Of a stretch of DNA of 64,000 bases, positions 27,007 to 35,043 are shown in pieces. The notes beneath the pieces were generated by a model. The model had not been told where the DNA came from and searched no databases. It worked only from the letters and a program-made list of their open reading frames with translations. The position numbers and the translations under genes were made by a program. The stretch is from Sorangium cellulosum So ce56 (GTDB lineage Bacteria > Myxococcota_A > Polyangia > Polyangiales > Polyangiaceae): NCBI RefSeq assembly GCF_000067165.1, contig NC_010162.1, forward strand, positions 3,032,501 to 3,096,500, in the 5' to 3' direction. Every line of letters begins with the position of its first letter. Position 1 is the first letter of the stretch.

Positions 27007-27297
27007 CCAGAAATGGAGCGGCGCGCGGCTGCCATGGTCATCGGCCTGGCCATGAACAGAAATTGGTGCACCACGGCACAGGAGCTCACGATGACCACGA
27101 GACCTCGCCTGCCGGGCACCTCTGATCACGGCGCGCACGCACCTGCCACGCAGGTTCCAGATCTCCGTTTGGCGGACCCGCTCGCACGGAGCTCTCCGGG
27201 CCAGTGCTCGCCTCGGCCCGGCGGGTACGGCCGGGGCTGCCAGGAGAGCGCGCGCCCGGCGCGAGGAGCGGAGAGGGGGATAGTAGAGAGAGGCGCC

Positions 27298-27705
27298 TCA
27301 GAAGGCGGCGTCGCGGAGCTTCGCCTTGTACTCCGCCTTGTACAGATCGTGGCAGGCCTTGCAGCTCGCCTTGGCGCCGTCGATATCGCCCTTCTTGGCC
27401 TTTTCCGCGCCATCCTTCGAGATCGCGACCCACTTGGGCATCCCGGGCGGCGGCTTCGACGCCACGTATTCCAGCGCCGACGCGATCTTCGCGCCGTCGC
27501 CGCTCGTCGTCGCCGACTGCATCACCGTCTTCATCCAGCCCTGCATCGGACAAGCCTTCTGTCCTTTTGCACCGCAGCCAAAATCCTTCCCCTCGGCAAC
27601 AGAACCGGGGACGTCCGCGGTCCCGTTCGCGGCCCATGCTGCGCCCGCAAAACCAATGCCGACGCTCATCAACACCGCACTCATCAGCTTCATGCTCATC
27701 GACAT
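27298..27705 (-). CDS. Small periplasmic CxxCH protein (cytochrome-c-like)
   Basis: 135 residues from ATG 27705, which has AGGAG 7 bases upstream; an ATG seven codons earlier is possible. Signal peptide MSMSMKLMSAVLMSVGIGFAGAAWA, cleavage after A-W-A. The mature protein has Cys pairs (FGCGAKGQKACPMQGW) and ends CKACHDLYKAEYKAKLRDAAF, with a single CxxCH heme-binding motif about 20 residues from the end, a position seen in cytochrome c-prime-like four-helix proteins. Probably a periplasmic electron carrier or heme sensor. It has its own promoter with a LacI-like operator at 27767-27795, giving a leader of about 55 bases. Confidence 0.8.
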   Translation of the reverse strand: MSMSMKLMSAVLMSVGIGFAGAAWAANGTADVPGSVAEGKDFGCGAKGQKACPMQGWMKTVMQSATTSGDGAKIASALEYVASKPPPGMPKWVAISKDGAEKAKKGDIDGAKASCKACHDLYKAEYKAKLRDAAF

Positions 27706-27766
27706 CCGACGTCTCCTGTCATGCAAGAAGCAACCTCAGCCAAGTCATCGCAGCTCGGAGAATCGT

Positions 27767-27795
27767 ATTGTGAACGTTCACATGGCCGGTGTCAA
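27767..27795 (-). promoter_or_regulatory. Promoter with LacI/GalR-like operator, copy 2
   Basis: Read leftward: TTGACA (27795-27790), 17 bases, CACAAT (27772-27767). The perfect palindrome TGTGAACGTTCACA (27769-27782) overlaps the -10. It sits correctly to drive the CxxCH protein gene starting at 27705. Confidence 0.8.
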
Positions 27796-28141
27796 CCAGG
27801 TTCGGCCGACGCGCGGCTATCCTCGATCCCGATGGGCGCGCAGCGGCGGCCGGCCGCGGCGCCCGAGCGCGGAGAGGTCCGGCGAGCGCAGGAGCAGCGG
27901 GCGAGCTCGCACTGGACGGCGCGTTCGATTCACCGCGCACAAGAGGCGGCGCCCAGGCACCGGCGGGCTCGCGGCGTCGAGCGCCAGCCGGCGATGCGCT
28001 GCTCGGCTTCGAGCGCGTCGGGCGGGCCGGCGATCAACGCGGTCCGGCGTCCGCCCATGTTGACGCGGCGCGCTGGAAGAACCCCGCCAGCCTTGCCCTC
28101 CCTCGGGCTCGGGGAACTCCCCGCCGGCCCATCAATTGGCG

Positions 28142-28170
28142 TTGACACCGGTCATGTGATCGTTCACATT
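28142..28170 (+). promoter_or_regulatory. Promoter with LacI/GalR-like operator, copy 3
   Basis: Read rightward: TTGACA (28142-28147), 17 bases, CACATT (28165-28170). Palindrome TGTGA-tcgt-TCACA at 28155-28168. The first clear gene downstream is the beta-barrel protein at 28723, about 550 bases away. Confidence 0.7.
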
Positions 28171-28722
28171 CCCCTCGACAGGTATCCTTTTGCTTCGCTT
28201 CGGGCGGGTTGTCATGCGCGCCGAGACCTTCGTCATCTGATCGGTCTTGGCACCGATCCCGTTCGGTCGGTCATCACGGAAGCGAGCGCCGATCGATGGT
28301 GCTTGGCGTTTTGTCAATTTCAATGCACTGGAGACCACGGCAAGCCTCGGTTCGGCTGTCGTGAGATCGATTGTCCACCGGATTTCTCCGAGATCCGGCA
28401 AGGCGGCCGGACGGCAACTTTGGGTGCGGCGTGACCTATGTTGCGGCGGGCTCTGGTCAGCCCCTCCTCGGGTGCACGGTGTCATCACATCGGCCCGTCC
28501 GGGATCAGGTGCTCCAGGTTCCGTCACACTGCGGGACCTGCTCTGGATTGACAGACAAATTTTCTATACGACCCCCCTGGAAAAGCGACGCTACGCCAGC
28601 AACTTATCCATGCATCGAAGGGGCCGCCTTCACTCCACAGCCTGCGGAAGCTCGTCCAGGTCCCCTGTAGGCTGACGCGCGGGCAAGCCCCGGTTGACGT
28701 CTCTGCCGCTAGCGAGAGGCCC

Positions 28723-30105
28723 GTGCGCAAACCCATTAGAACTACAACGCTGTTCCTTTCCATGAGCCTCTGCGGGCGGATCCTGCTCGGGCTCTCCGCC
28801 GTGACCGCCGCGACGTTCGCGCTCGCGCCCGCCGCGCTCGCCGCCCCCAAGGCGTCGAAGTCGATCGCGGTGCGCATCGAAGGCCCCAACGCGGATGACA
28901 TCCGCGAGGACATCCTCGCCATCATGCCGGAGACGCTGGGGGTCGTGGACCCTGACGCGTTCTCGAAGTCGCTGAAAGGCGCCGGCCAGACCAAGCCCGT
29001 CGGGGATGCGCTCGTGTCGAAGGCTCAGCGGAAGAAGGCCATCGACCGCATCCGCAAGGCAGGCAAGGCTGCGAAGGCAGAAGGGGTGATCTACGGCGTC
29101 TCGCGGACCAACAAGAAGAAGAAAGAGGTCCACCTCGTCTACGTCGACGAGAACGCCGGCGACCTCGCCGTGGACAGCGCGGTGCCGCTGAGCGGCTCGC
29201 GGGACGACCGCAAGAGGGCGCTGGAAGAGCTGCTCGGCCCGACGCTGGCGCAGATCGCGCCGCCGCCCGCGCCGCCGCCCGCCGAGGAGGACGAGGTGAA
29301 GGGCGACCGGGAAGGCGAAGGCGAGGATGGCGACGGGGGGGGCGAGGAGAGGGACGCCGACGAGGGCGGGAAGGGTGGCGAGCGCGAGCCGCACGAGGCC
29401 GGCTCGGCGCTCTTCTCGATCGAGCTCGGCGTCGAGTTCGTCGGCCGCTGGTTCGACTACTCCGATCCGCGCACGCAGAACCTCCCGCCCTACAGCGTCT
29501 TCGGACAGCCCGCGCTGTCGGTCTCGGGCGAGCTGTACCCGCTCGCGTCGACGGACATCGCGGTGCTCAAGGGCCTCGGGGTCACCGCCGGGTATGCGCG
29601 GGCGCTCGGCCTCAACTCGGCGGTGGGCAGCGGCGACCCGATCAGCACCACCTACGAGCGCATCAACCTGGGGCTCCGGGAGCGGCTGTCGCTCGGCGAG
29701 GCGTCCGTGCTCGGGATCTCCGCCGGGCTCCGGTTCTTGACCTTCGAGATCGACGCGCCGGCGGACCTCGCCAGGACGGTGCCGAACGTCTCGTACACCC
29801 TGTTCCGGGCGGGCCTCGACGGGCGCTTCCCGGTCGGCCCGATCGCGCTGGCGCTGGGCGCCGAGTACATCCTGCCGCTCTCGTCAGGCCCGGTCTACGA
29901 GCGGTTCACCGGGGCGAGCGTGCAGGGCATCGGCGCGCTGGCCGGGGTGATGGTCCCGGTCGCGACCGGCATCGAGGCGCGCCTGCTCGTCGAGTACGCC
30001 CGGTTCTTCTCGTCGTTCCAGCCCGAGCAGGGCGACGCGTACATCGCAGGCGGGGCCATCGACCAATACCTGGGACTGCGGCTCGCCGGAGCCTACGTCT
30101 ATTGA
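28723..30105 (+). CDS. Outer-membrane beta-barrel protein with acidic linker
   Basis: 460 residues from GTG 28723, with GAGAGG just upstream. Signal peptide of about 40 residues ending APAALAAP. Residues 45-180 form a mixed alpha/beta domain with a Lys-rich segment (RIRKAGKAAKAEGVIYGVSRTNKKKKE); residues 185-225 are a Pro then Glu/Asp/Gly-rich linker; residues 230-460 are a predicted barrel (SIELGVEFVGRWFDYS ... YLGLRLAGAYVY) ending in Tyr. The periplasmic domain resembles the start of other myxobacterial surface proteins but I cannot name the family. Followed 14 bases later by a heme-motif lipoprotein, likely the same operon. Confidence 0.7.
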   Translation: MRKPIRTTTLFLSMSLCGRILLGLSAVTAATFALAPAALAAPKASKSIAVRIEGPNADDIREDILAIMPETLGVVDPDAFSKSLKGAGQTKPVGDALVSKAQRKKAIDRIRKAGKAAKAEGVIYGVSRTNKKKKEVHLVYVDENAGDLAVDSAVPLSGSRDDRKRALEELLGPTLAQIAPPPAPPPAEEDEVKGDREGEGEDGDGGGEERDADEGGKGGEREPHEAGSALFSIELGVEFVGRWFDYSDPRTQNLPPYSVFGQPALSVSGELYPLASTDIAVLKGLGVTAGYARALGLNSAVGSGDPISTTYERINLGLRERLSLGEASVLGISAGLRFLTFEIDAPADLARTVPNVSYTLFRAGLDGRFPVGPIALALGAEYILPLSSGPVYERFTGASVQGIGALAGVMVPVATGIEARLLVEYARFFSSFQPEQGDAYIAGGAIDQYLGLRLAGAYVY

Positions 30106-30119
30106 GAGAGAGGTAGCAC

Positions 30120-30611
30120 GTGACGTTCATGACTTCCCTTTACGGGCGCGCCGCGCTCACCGCGGCCGCCCTGCTGACCGGCGGCACGCTCCTCCTGAAC
30201 TGCGCTGGGACCCTGGACGAGGACGAGTTCCCCCTGGACGACCAGGGCAGCGGCGGCACCGCCGCGGTGACCGGCAGCGGCGGCGCCACGACGGGCGGGG
30301 GGTCGAGCGGATGCGCCGAAGCGCCGGCCCTGGTCGCGATGAAGTGCGCCACCGCCGGCTGCCATGACGCGAACTCCAAGCTGGCGGGCCTCTCGCTGGC
30401 CGCCGGGTGGGAGAACACGCTCCGGGGCCAGGCGTCCGTGTGCGGCGACGGTAGCACGGTGCTCGTCCCGGGCGACCCGGACGCCAGCACGATCTACACG
30501 AAGGTCACGCCGGACCCGCCGTGCAACGAACGGATGCCGTTCGGCGGCGCGGCGCTCAGCGACACCGAGATCGCGTGCATCCGCGACTTCATCGCCGCGC
30601 TCCCGCCCTGA
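30120..30611 (+). CDS. Cytochrome-c-like lipoprotein with CX4CH motif
   Basis: 163 residues from GTG 30120, with GAGAGAGG overlapping the end of the previous gene. The signal TAAALLTGGTLLLNC is a lipobox; a Gly/Ser/Thr-rich tether (GSGGTAAVTGSGGATTGGG) follows. The domain starts ALVAMKCATAGCHDAN, i.e. C-x4-C-H instead of CxxCH, and ends ERMPFGGAALSDTEIACIRDFIAALPP, the methionine-containing C-terminal helix typical of mono-heme cytochrome domains of planctomycete and myxobacterial type. Likely an outer-surface electron carrier or structural heme lipoprotein. Co-transcribed with the barrel protein. Confidence 0.75.
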   Translation: MTFMTSLYGRAALTAAALLTGGTLLLNCAGTLDEDEFPLDDQGSGGTAAVTGSGGATTGGGSSGCAEAPALVAMKCATAGCHDANSKLAGLSLAAGWENTLRGQASVCGDGSTVLVPGDPDASTIYTKVTPDPPCNERMPFGGAALSDTEIACIRDFIAALPP

Positions 30612-30718
30612 GGAAGTGAACGAGCGTCTGGCCGCCACGGCGGCGCGGGCGGTGCGGTCGTCTCCTCGATGAGCCCACCTCATTGGCGCCCCCGCGGCCA
30701 GACGCCACGCTCGCCGCG

Positions 30719-30838
30719 ATGCTGCGCCGGCGCTCGTTCTGGATCGCCGCGGCCGCCGTCGCCTGCACGGCCTTCGCCGCGCTCCGGGATGGCCCCGTGC
30801 TCGAGCCCGGTTATCGTCGCTCTGGCGGACAATTCTGA
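30719..30838 (+). CDS. 39-residue signal-peptide-like ORF, possibly a gene remnant
   Basis: ATG 30719 begins MLRRRSFWIAAAAVACTAFA, a good Sec signal or lipoprotein leader, followed by 19 residues and a stop. No ribosome site is visible. It could be the surviving 5' end of a deleted exported-protein gene, consistent with other fragments nearby, or a chance frame. Confidence 0.3.
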   Translation: MLRRRSFWIAAAAVACTAFAALRDGPVLEPGYRRSGGQF

Positions 30839-30905
30839 AACGATCATTCCAGAATAATCCGTCCAGTGCGGTACCGCCCATCGCGATCACGCAGATCGCG
30901 CGATC

Positions 30906-31044
30906 GTGGCGAGTCTGATCACGCTCCAATGGCGCACCGAGGAAGCGCTGCGGCTGCGGCTCTTGGAGCTCGGCGGCTCGGTCGAGTTCGGTGCTGCGCT
31001 ATCGAGCTTCGAGCCGTCCGACGAAGGCGTGTCGGCGGTGGTTG
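30906..31044 (+). pseudogene. Fragment of an FAD-binding monooxygenase gene
   Basis: The frame encodes LQWRTEEALRLRLLELGGSVEFGAALSSFEPSDEGVSAVVVKG, matching the conserved mid-N-terminal segment of PheA/TfdB-type flavin monooxygenases (PF01494) just after the Rossmann part. Nothing of the enzyme precedes or follows it; beyond about 31040 the DNA is the 3' end of the opposite-strand LysR gene. A deletion remnant of roughly 45 codons. Confidence 0.6.
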
Positions 31045-31983
31045 TCAAAGGCGCCCCGCCGGTTTCCGGCCCGGAGCGCGCGGGTGGTCGGCGACCAGCG
31101 AGTCGACGAAGGCCGAGAGCGCCGGGTCGGCTTCTCCGACCCGGGTCGCGATCTGCCACTCGAGCGCGAGCCCGCGCTTGCCGAGCCGCACCGCCCCGAG
31201 CGCGCCGCTCGCCGCGAGCGGCGTCGCTGCCCAGCGTGGGACAAGGGCGATCCCGAGGTTCGCGCGCGCCATCTCCACGGCGACGCCCGAGGCCGGCGGC
31301 ACCGGCGTGAGCTTCCTCGGCCCGGCCACCCCCGCGAGGGCCAGCGCGCGGCCGAGGACCGTGTGTGGCTCGAGCGCTCGCGCATCCGACCACAGGTGCT
31401 CGTGCGCCAGCGCCTCGAGCGGAACCCAGGCTCGACCGAAGAGGGGGTGCTCCGAGCCCACGAGCGCCACGAGCTCGTCGCGGAAGAGGCGCTGGTAAGC
31501 GAGCCCGCGCGCCCGGGGCGTGTCGCCGGTCACGAGCGCGACGTCGAGCTTGCGCGCGAGCAGCGCCTCGCTGGGAGCGTCGGCCGAATCCGCGACGACG
31601 GTGACCTCCACGTCGGGAAAACGCTCGGCGAACGCGCGGAGGACCCCCGGCAGCCACGCGTACGACTGGTGGCACGACGTCGAAAGGCGCAGCACGCCCG
31701 ACGTCCCGCTCATGAGCCGCCGCGCTTCGCTCTCGGCGCGCGACAGATCGGCGAGCGCCGCGCGCGCCGCGTCGGTCAGGCGCCGTCCGGTGGCGGTGGC
31801 GACGAGGCGCCGCCACTGTCGCAGAAAGAGCGGGCCACCCAGGCGATCCTCGAGCTCGCGCAGCTGCTGGCTCAGCGCGGACGGCGAGACGTGGAGCTTG
31901 CGCGAGGCGGCGTGCAGGCTGCCCGCCGCGTCCAGCGCGACGAGCAAGAGGAGGTGGCGGCTCTCGACGGCGAGCTCGGTCAT
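31045..31983 (-). CDS. LysR-type transcriptional regulator
   Basis: 312 residues; start set at ATG 31983 (MTELAVESRHLLLLVALDAAGSL) where the winged HTH begins. HTH: AASRKLHVSPSALSQQLRELEDRLGGPLFLRQ (about 25-56). The effector-binding half follows from about residue 90 (GVLRLSTSCHQSYAWLPGVLRAFAERFPDVEV), a MetR-like wording. It is divergent from the truncated EamA and quinone oxidoreductase genes and probably regulates them, as is usual for LysR pairs. The MetR resemblance suggests a homocysteine-like ligand but this is weak. Confidence 0.9.
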   Translation of the reverse strand: MTELAVESRHLLLLVALDAAGSLHAASRKLHVSPSALSQQLRELEDRLGGPLFLRQWRRLVATATGRRLTDAARAALADLSRAESEARRLMSGTSGVLRLSTSCHQSYAWLPGVLRAFAERFPDVEVTVVADSADAPSEALLARKLDVALVTGDTPRARGLAYQRLFRDELVALVGSEHPLFGRAWVPLEALAHEHLWSDARALEPHTVLGRALALAGVAGPRKLTPVPPASGVAVEMARANLGIALVPRWAATPLAASGALGAVRLGKRGLALEWQIATRVGEADPALSAFVDSLVADHPRAPGRKPAGRL

Positions 31984-32069
31984 GCGTGAAGCATTGCTTA
32001 ACAATGAGGTCAAAACAAGTCGCTGGTCTAATCCGATGGCCATCGCTGGCCATCGCCAAGCTCGCTTCC

Positions 32070-32459
32070 GTGAGCTCGATCAGGGAGCATGAAACCATCA
32101 AGGGCCTCGTCGCCGTCATCGCGGCTGCGTCTGCCTGGGGCACCGTCCCGCTGTTCGTGAAGCACGCGGAGCGCTCCGCGGCGCTGTCGCCGTCCTTCGA
32201 GAGCTTTGCGCTGATGGCGGGCATGACGCTGGCGTCGGCGCCGCTCGCGCTCGGCGCGGGCAAGGCCGCGACGCTCACCCTGCTCGAGCCGCTCGTCGCG
32301 ATCGCGCTCTCGCTCGCGCTGCTTGGTGAACGCCCGACGGGCACCGCGCTCGCGGGCGGGCTCTTGATCCTCGCCTCTGCCGCCGCCGTGCTGCTCGAAC
32401 CGCCCGCGCCGCCGGCGCAAAACACCGAAATCGTCGCCGACCGGGAGATCCGATCATGA
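32070..32459 (+). pseudogene. EamA/DMT-family transporter gene with internal deletion
   Basis: 129 codons from GTG 32070. The start IKGLVAVIAAASAWGTVPLF is the first helix of a drug/metabolite transporter; after residue 50 it continues with ATLTLLEPLVAIALSLALLGERPTGTALAGGLLILASAAAVLL, the last two helices of the same family. About 150 residues (helices 2-8) are missing, so it cannot form the usual ten-helix carrier, though the frame is intact. Its stop overlaps (ATGA) the quinone oxidoreductase start, so the deletion was in frame and kept the coupling. Confidence 0.65.
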
Positions 32460-33430
32460 AAGCGATTCGACTCGTGCGCTCCGGCGCCCCCCAAGTGCTC
32501 GAGCTCCACGATCTCGCGGTACCGACCCCTTCTTCCGGCGAGGTGCTCGTTCGAGTTCGCTTCGCAGGGGTGAATTTCGCGGACGTCACGCTGCGACGTG
32601 CGGCGCACCCCTGGCTAGACCCGCCGCCGCTGACCCCCGGCTTCGAAGCGTCCGGCGTCGTCGCTGCCGTGGGAGAGGGCGTGACAGAGACGCGACCCGG
32701 CGAGCGCGTGGCCACGCTGCACTTCGGCCTGGGGGCCTACGCGGAGCATCAGCTGGTCCCGGCGTCGCAGGTGATCCCGCTGCCCGCGGATGTGAGCTTC
32801 GAGAGCGCGACGGCCTTGATGCTCCAGGGCCTGACCGCCCACGTCTTGACGTTCGAAAATCCCAAGTTCGCTGCGGGGCAGGTGGCTTTGATCCACGCTG
32901 CGGCGGGCGGCATGGGGCGGCTGCTCACGCAATGGCTCAAGCGCCGCGGCGCCACCGTGATCGGCACGGTATCGACGCCGGAGAAGGCGAGGCTCGCGGC
33001 CGCGGCGGGCGCGGACCACGTGATCGACTACCGGGCGCGCGACTTCGCCGAGGAGACCTTGCGGCTCACGCACGGCAGAGGCGCCGACTTCATCATCGAC
33101 GGCGTGGGCTCAGCGACCTTCGAGAGAAACCTGGAGGCGGTCGCGCCGCGCGGCCACATCGCCTTCTACGGTTTCGCGAGCGGAGCACCGGACGCTCTCG
33201 ATCTCCGGCGCCTGATGGCGAAGTCGGTCAGCGTGAGCGGCGAGAACGTCGCTGGCTACGTGAGGTCGCGCGAAGAGCTCTCGCGCCGGGCGAGCGCGGT
33301 CTTCGACGCCCACCGTGAAGGCGCCCTCGTGCCGCGGATCGAGCGCGTCCTGCCGCTCGCGCGGGCGGCCGAAGCACACGAACTCCTCGAGAGCCGCGCC
33401 ACGGCCGGCAAGGTGCTGCTCGCGATCTGA
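32456..33430 (+). CDS. Zinc-independent quinone oxidoreductase / MDR-family reductase
   Basis: 324 residues; ATG overlaps the previous stop (ATGA). MDR signatures: FAGVNFADVTLRRA (about 36-49), PGFEASGVVAAVGEGV (about 62-77), the NADPH-binding HAAAGGMGRLLTQWLKRRGATVIGTV (about 145-170, AAxGGxG type) and GVGSATFERNLEAVAPRGHIAFYG. Structural zinc cysteines are absent, placing it with QorA-like NADPH:quinone reductases. It probably reduces quinones or alkenals and is likely under control of the divergent LysR protein. Confidence 0.9.
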   Translation: MKAIRLVRSGAPQVLELHDLAVPTPSSGEVLVRVRFAGVNFADVTLRRAAHPWLDPPPLTPGFEASGVVAAVGEGVTETRPGERVATLHFGLGAYAEHQLVPASQVIPLPADVSFESATALMLQGLTAHVLTFENPKFAAGQVALIHAAAGGMGRLLTQWLKRRGATVIGTVSTPEKARLAAAAGADHVIDYRARDFAEETLRLTHGRGADFIIDGVGSATFERNLEAVAPRGHIAFYGFASGAPDALDLRRLMAKSVSVSGENVAGYVRSREELSRRASAVFDAHREGALVPRIERVLPLARAAEAHELLESRATAGKVLLAI

Positions 33431-33877
33431 GCCGAGCTCAGGCCGTGGGGCTCGCCGCCCGGCCACGTGCGGCGGCGCAGCGCCATGGCGTGCTGCCGCG
33501 TTGCGCGGAGTTGTAGGCGCGGTGTGGCGGTGAGGGGAAGGGGAGAGCCGAGGGGACCGTCCTTCCGCACTTCTGGAGCCCAGGCCCATGGCGCGACCGT
33601 CCTCGCCGAGGGGCCGTGCGCCAGCGCCTGCGGGTACGTGCGGCTCGCCCGAGCGGCCAGGAGAGCCAGACGTCTGGCCATGGAGAGCGACGCGCGAAAG
33701 CTCCATCACAATGGCGCGATTATCCGCGGTCGGGTCGGTCGGAGACCCACTCCATCGCAAGATGGTACGACGCAACGCTCGCCTCGACGTTCAGGCTCTT
33801 GGTCCTTGGCGTCATGGCGGTTCATCTCTCGCCCGAACCACGTGATCGGTGTCAGGCAATGGGCGCCGACGATAGGA
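33431..33877. other. Gap with direct-repeat copy A
   Basis: Spacer after the quinone oxidoreductase gene. It contains repeat copy A (33476-33582). Only short open frames without ribosome sites are present, including one of 31 codons at 33720-33815 (-). Confidence 0.5.
33476..33582. repeat. Direct repeat A (about 107 bp)
   Basis: Matches 34513-34619 at an offset of 1,037 bases with clearly over 75% identity by eye, including runs CATGGCGTGCTGCCGC, GTTGTAGG and GGGGAGAGCCG. The two copies flank the PNPOx-family gene. Confidence 0.8.
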
Positions 33878-34438
33878 TCAGGCGTCTTCGGACGGTGTCG
33901 GCAGGCCCGGCAGGCCGTCGATGCTCGTCGTGTTCTTCTCCCGCCGATAGCGCGAGAGGCCCTCGGGTCCCTTGCGCTCCGCCCACTTCGACAGCGTGTC
34001 CCGCTCGCCCTCGTAGGCCATGCGCGGCACGACGTAGCCGCACGACGTGGCGACGCGCTCGAGCTCGACGCGGATCACCGAGCGGACGCCCTGGAACGGC
34101 GGGAAGAGGTCCGCCAGCGCGCCGAAGCGCGGGTCGCCGGGGAAGACGGGCTCGCCGCGGCCCTGGAGGCGCAGGATGCGGGGTGGGCCGTCGAACGCGC
34201 AGAACATCAGCGTGATGCGGCCGTTGTCGCGCAGGTGCGCGATGGTCTCGACGCCGCTGCCGGTCAGGTCGAGGTAGGCCACGGTCCGCGGGTCGGGCAC
34301 GCGGAAGGTGTCGTGCCCCTTCGGCGACAGGTTGACGTGCCCGCCGCTGCCCGAGGGGGCGGAGGCCACGAAGAAGAGGCGCTGCTCGGCCAGGAAGCCG
34401 GTGAGGTCGTCGTCCAGCTCGGAGAAGGTTCGTCCCAT
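33878..34438 (-). CDS. Pyridoxamine 5'-phosphate oxidase family (FMN-binding split-barrel) protein
   Basis: 186 residues from ATG 34438, preceded by GGGAGG at 4 bases; an upstream ATG at 34450 is part of a small duplicated ACCCATGGG motif. Sequence reads FFVASAPSGSGGHVNLSPKG (about 23-42), DPRTVAYLDLTGSGVETIAHLRDNGRITLMFCAF (about 49-82) and ILRLQGRGEP, the FMN-binding split-barrel arrangement of the PNPOx/FPR family, with a C-terminal helix WAERKGPEGLSRYRREKN. Such proteins are flavin-dependent reductases or heme-related enzymes; the substrate is not evident. A broken copy of the same gene is at 22907-23098. Confidence 0.85.
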   Translation of the reverse strand: MGRTFSELDDDLTGFLAEQRLFFVASAPSGSGGHVNLSPKGHDTFRVPDPRTVAYLDLTGSGVETIAHLRDNGRITLMFCAFDGPPRILRLQGRGEPVFPGDPRFGALADLFPPFQGVRSVIRVELERVATSCGYVVPRMAYEGERDTLSKWAERKGPEGLSRYRREKNTTSIDGLPGLPTPSEDA

Positions 34439-34512
34439 GGGTCCTCCCATGGGTCCTCGTGGGCGGCGGGTACGCGCCGGGGCGCTGGAGGGCGCTGTGC
34501 TGCGCGCGACCG

Positions 34513-34619
34513 CGCGGAGTCATGGCGTGCTGCCGCTTCGCGCGGTGTTGTAGGGGCGGCGCGGCGGTAAGGGGAGGGGGAGAGCCGGGGGATCGTCGTG
34601 CCGCACTTCGGCGAGCCCA
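34513..34619. repeat. Direct repeat B (about 107 bp)
   Basis: Partner of 33476-33582; begins 75 bases upstream of the PNPOx start codon, so it lies in that gene's promoter region. Confidence 0.8.
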
Positions 34620-35043
34620 CCGACGTTCCGGGCCGCTCACCCCGCCGGCGGCAGCCCGAGGGGACGTGCACCGCCGTGCGCTGCATGGCGCTCGGAGACG
34701 TCGCGTGGAAAGCCGCAGCAGCGCCGCTGGCCTCAGCAAAGCTTGCCAGGGCGACGTGTGCTTATGGCCTGCAAATGCGCCTGCTCACGTGCTCTGTGCC
34801 GCGATCCGAGGTGCTCCGTACCCGAGAGAACGTCGCCATGCGATGCTCGCAATCGTGCAGGAACCGCTCGCCGTGCTACTCCTCGTCGCGTCGCGCTCGG
34901 TCTTCTTTCACTTACGCGCGGGTTAGTGACACGCGGTGCCGTGGCTGCTGACGCGCGGGCAGCGCGATGGCCGGCCAGGTCGAAGACGCTCGGCGAGGGC
35001 TTGCGGGGTGCCCGTTCTTCCGCGTAGTCTCCAGTGCGACGTC
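34620..35043. other. Gap upstream of the five-gene operon
   Basis: No intact gene seen. It should hold the promoter of the protease-MoxR-STAND operon, but I cannot point to a convincing -35/-10 pair. The start-proximal frame is open from 34936 with Arg-rich text before the chosen ATG 35044. Confidence 0.5.

Larger units (their letters stand above)
26200..27297. other. 1.1-kb region without intact gene
   Basis: Between the DUF1592 gene and the CxxCH protein gene. It contains a promoter/operator unit (26978-27006) pointing left and a possible gene remnant (26351-26536). Other open frames are low-complexity and lack ribosome sites. GC content looks lower than in neighbouring genes. Confidence 0.6.
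27706..28722. other. 1-kb region without intact gene
   Basis: Between divergent CxxCH and beta-barrel genes. It carries promoter copy 2 (leftward) and copy 3 (rightward). The stretch 28171-28722 forms a long leader between copy 3 and the beta-barrel gene, with AT-richer patches near 28550 and no convincing ORF. A 21-bp word at 28626-28646 is identical to 23093-23113. Confidence 0.6.

Noticed and set aside
28247..28675. 142-codon plus-strand frame after promoter copy 3
   Set aside because: No ribosome site and no recognisable protein pattern; treated as leader.
33720..33815. 31-codon minus-strand ORF beside repeat A
   Set aside because: Reasonable composition but weak ribosome site and no homology I can name; too short to support.
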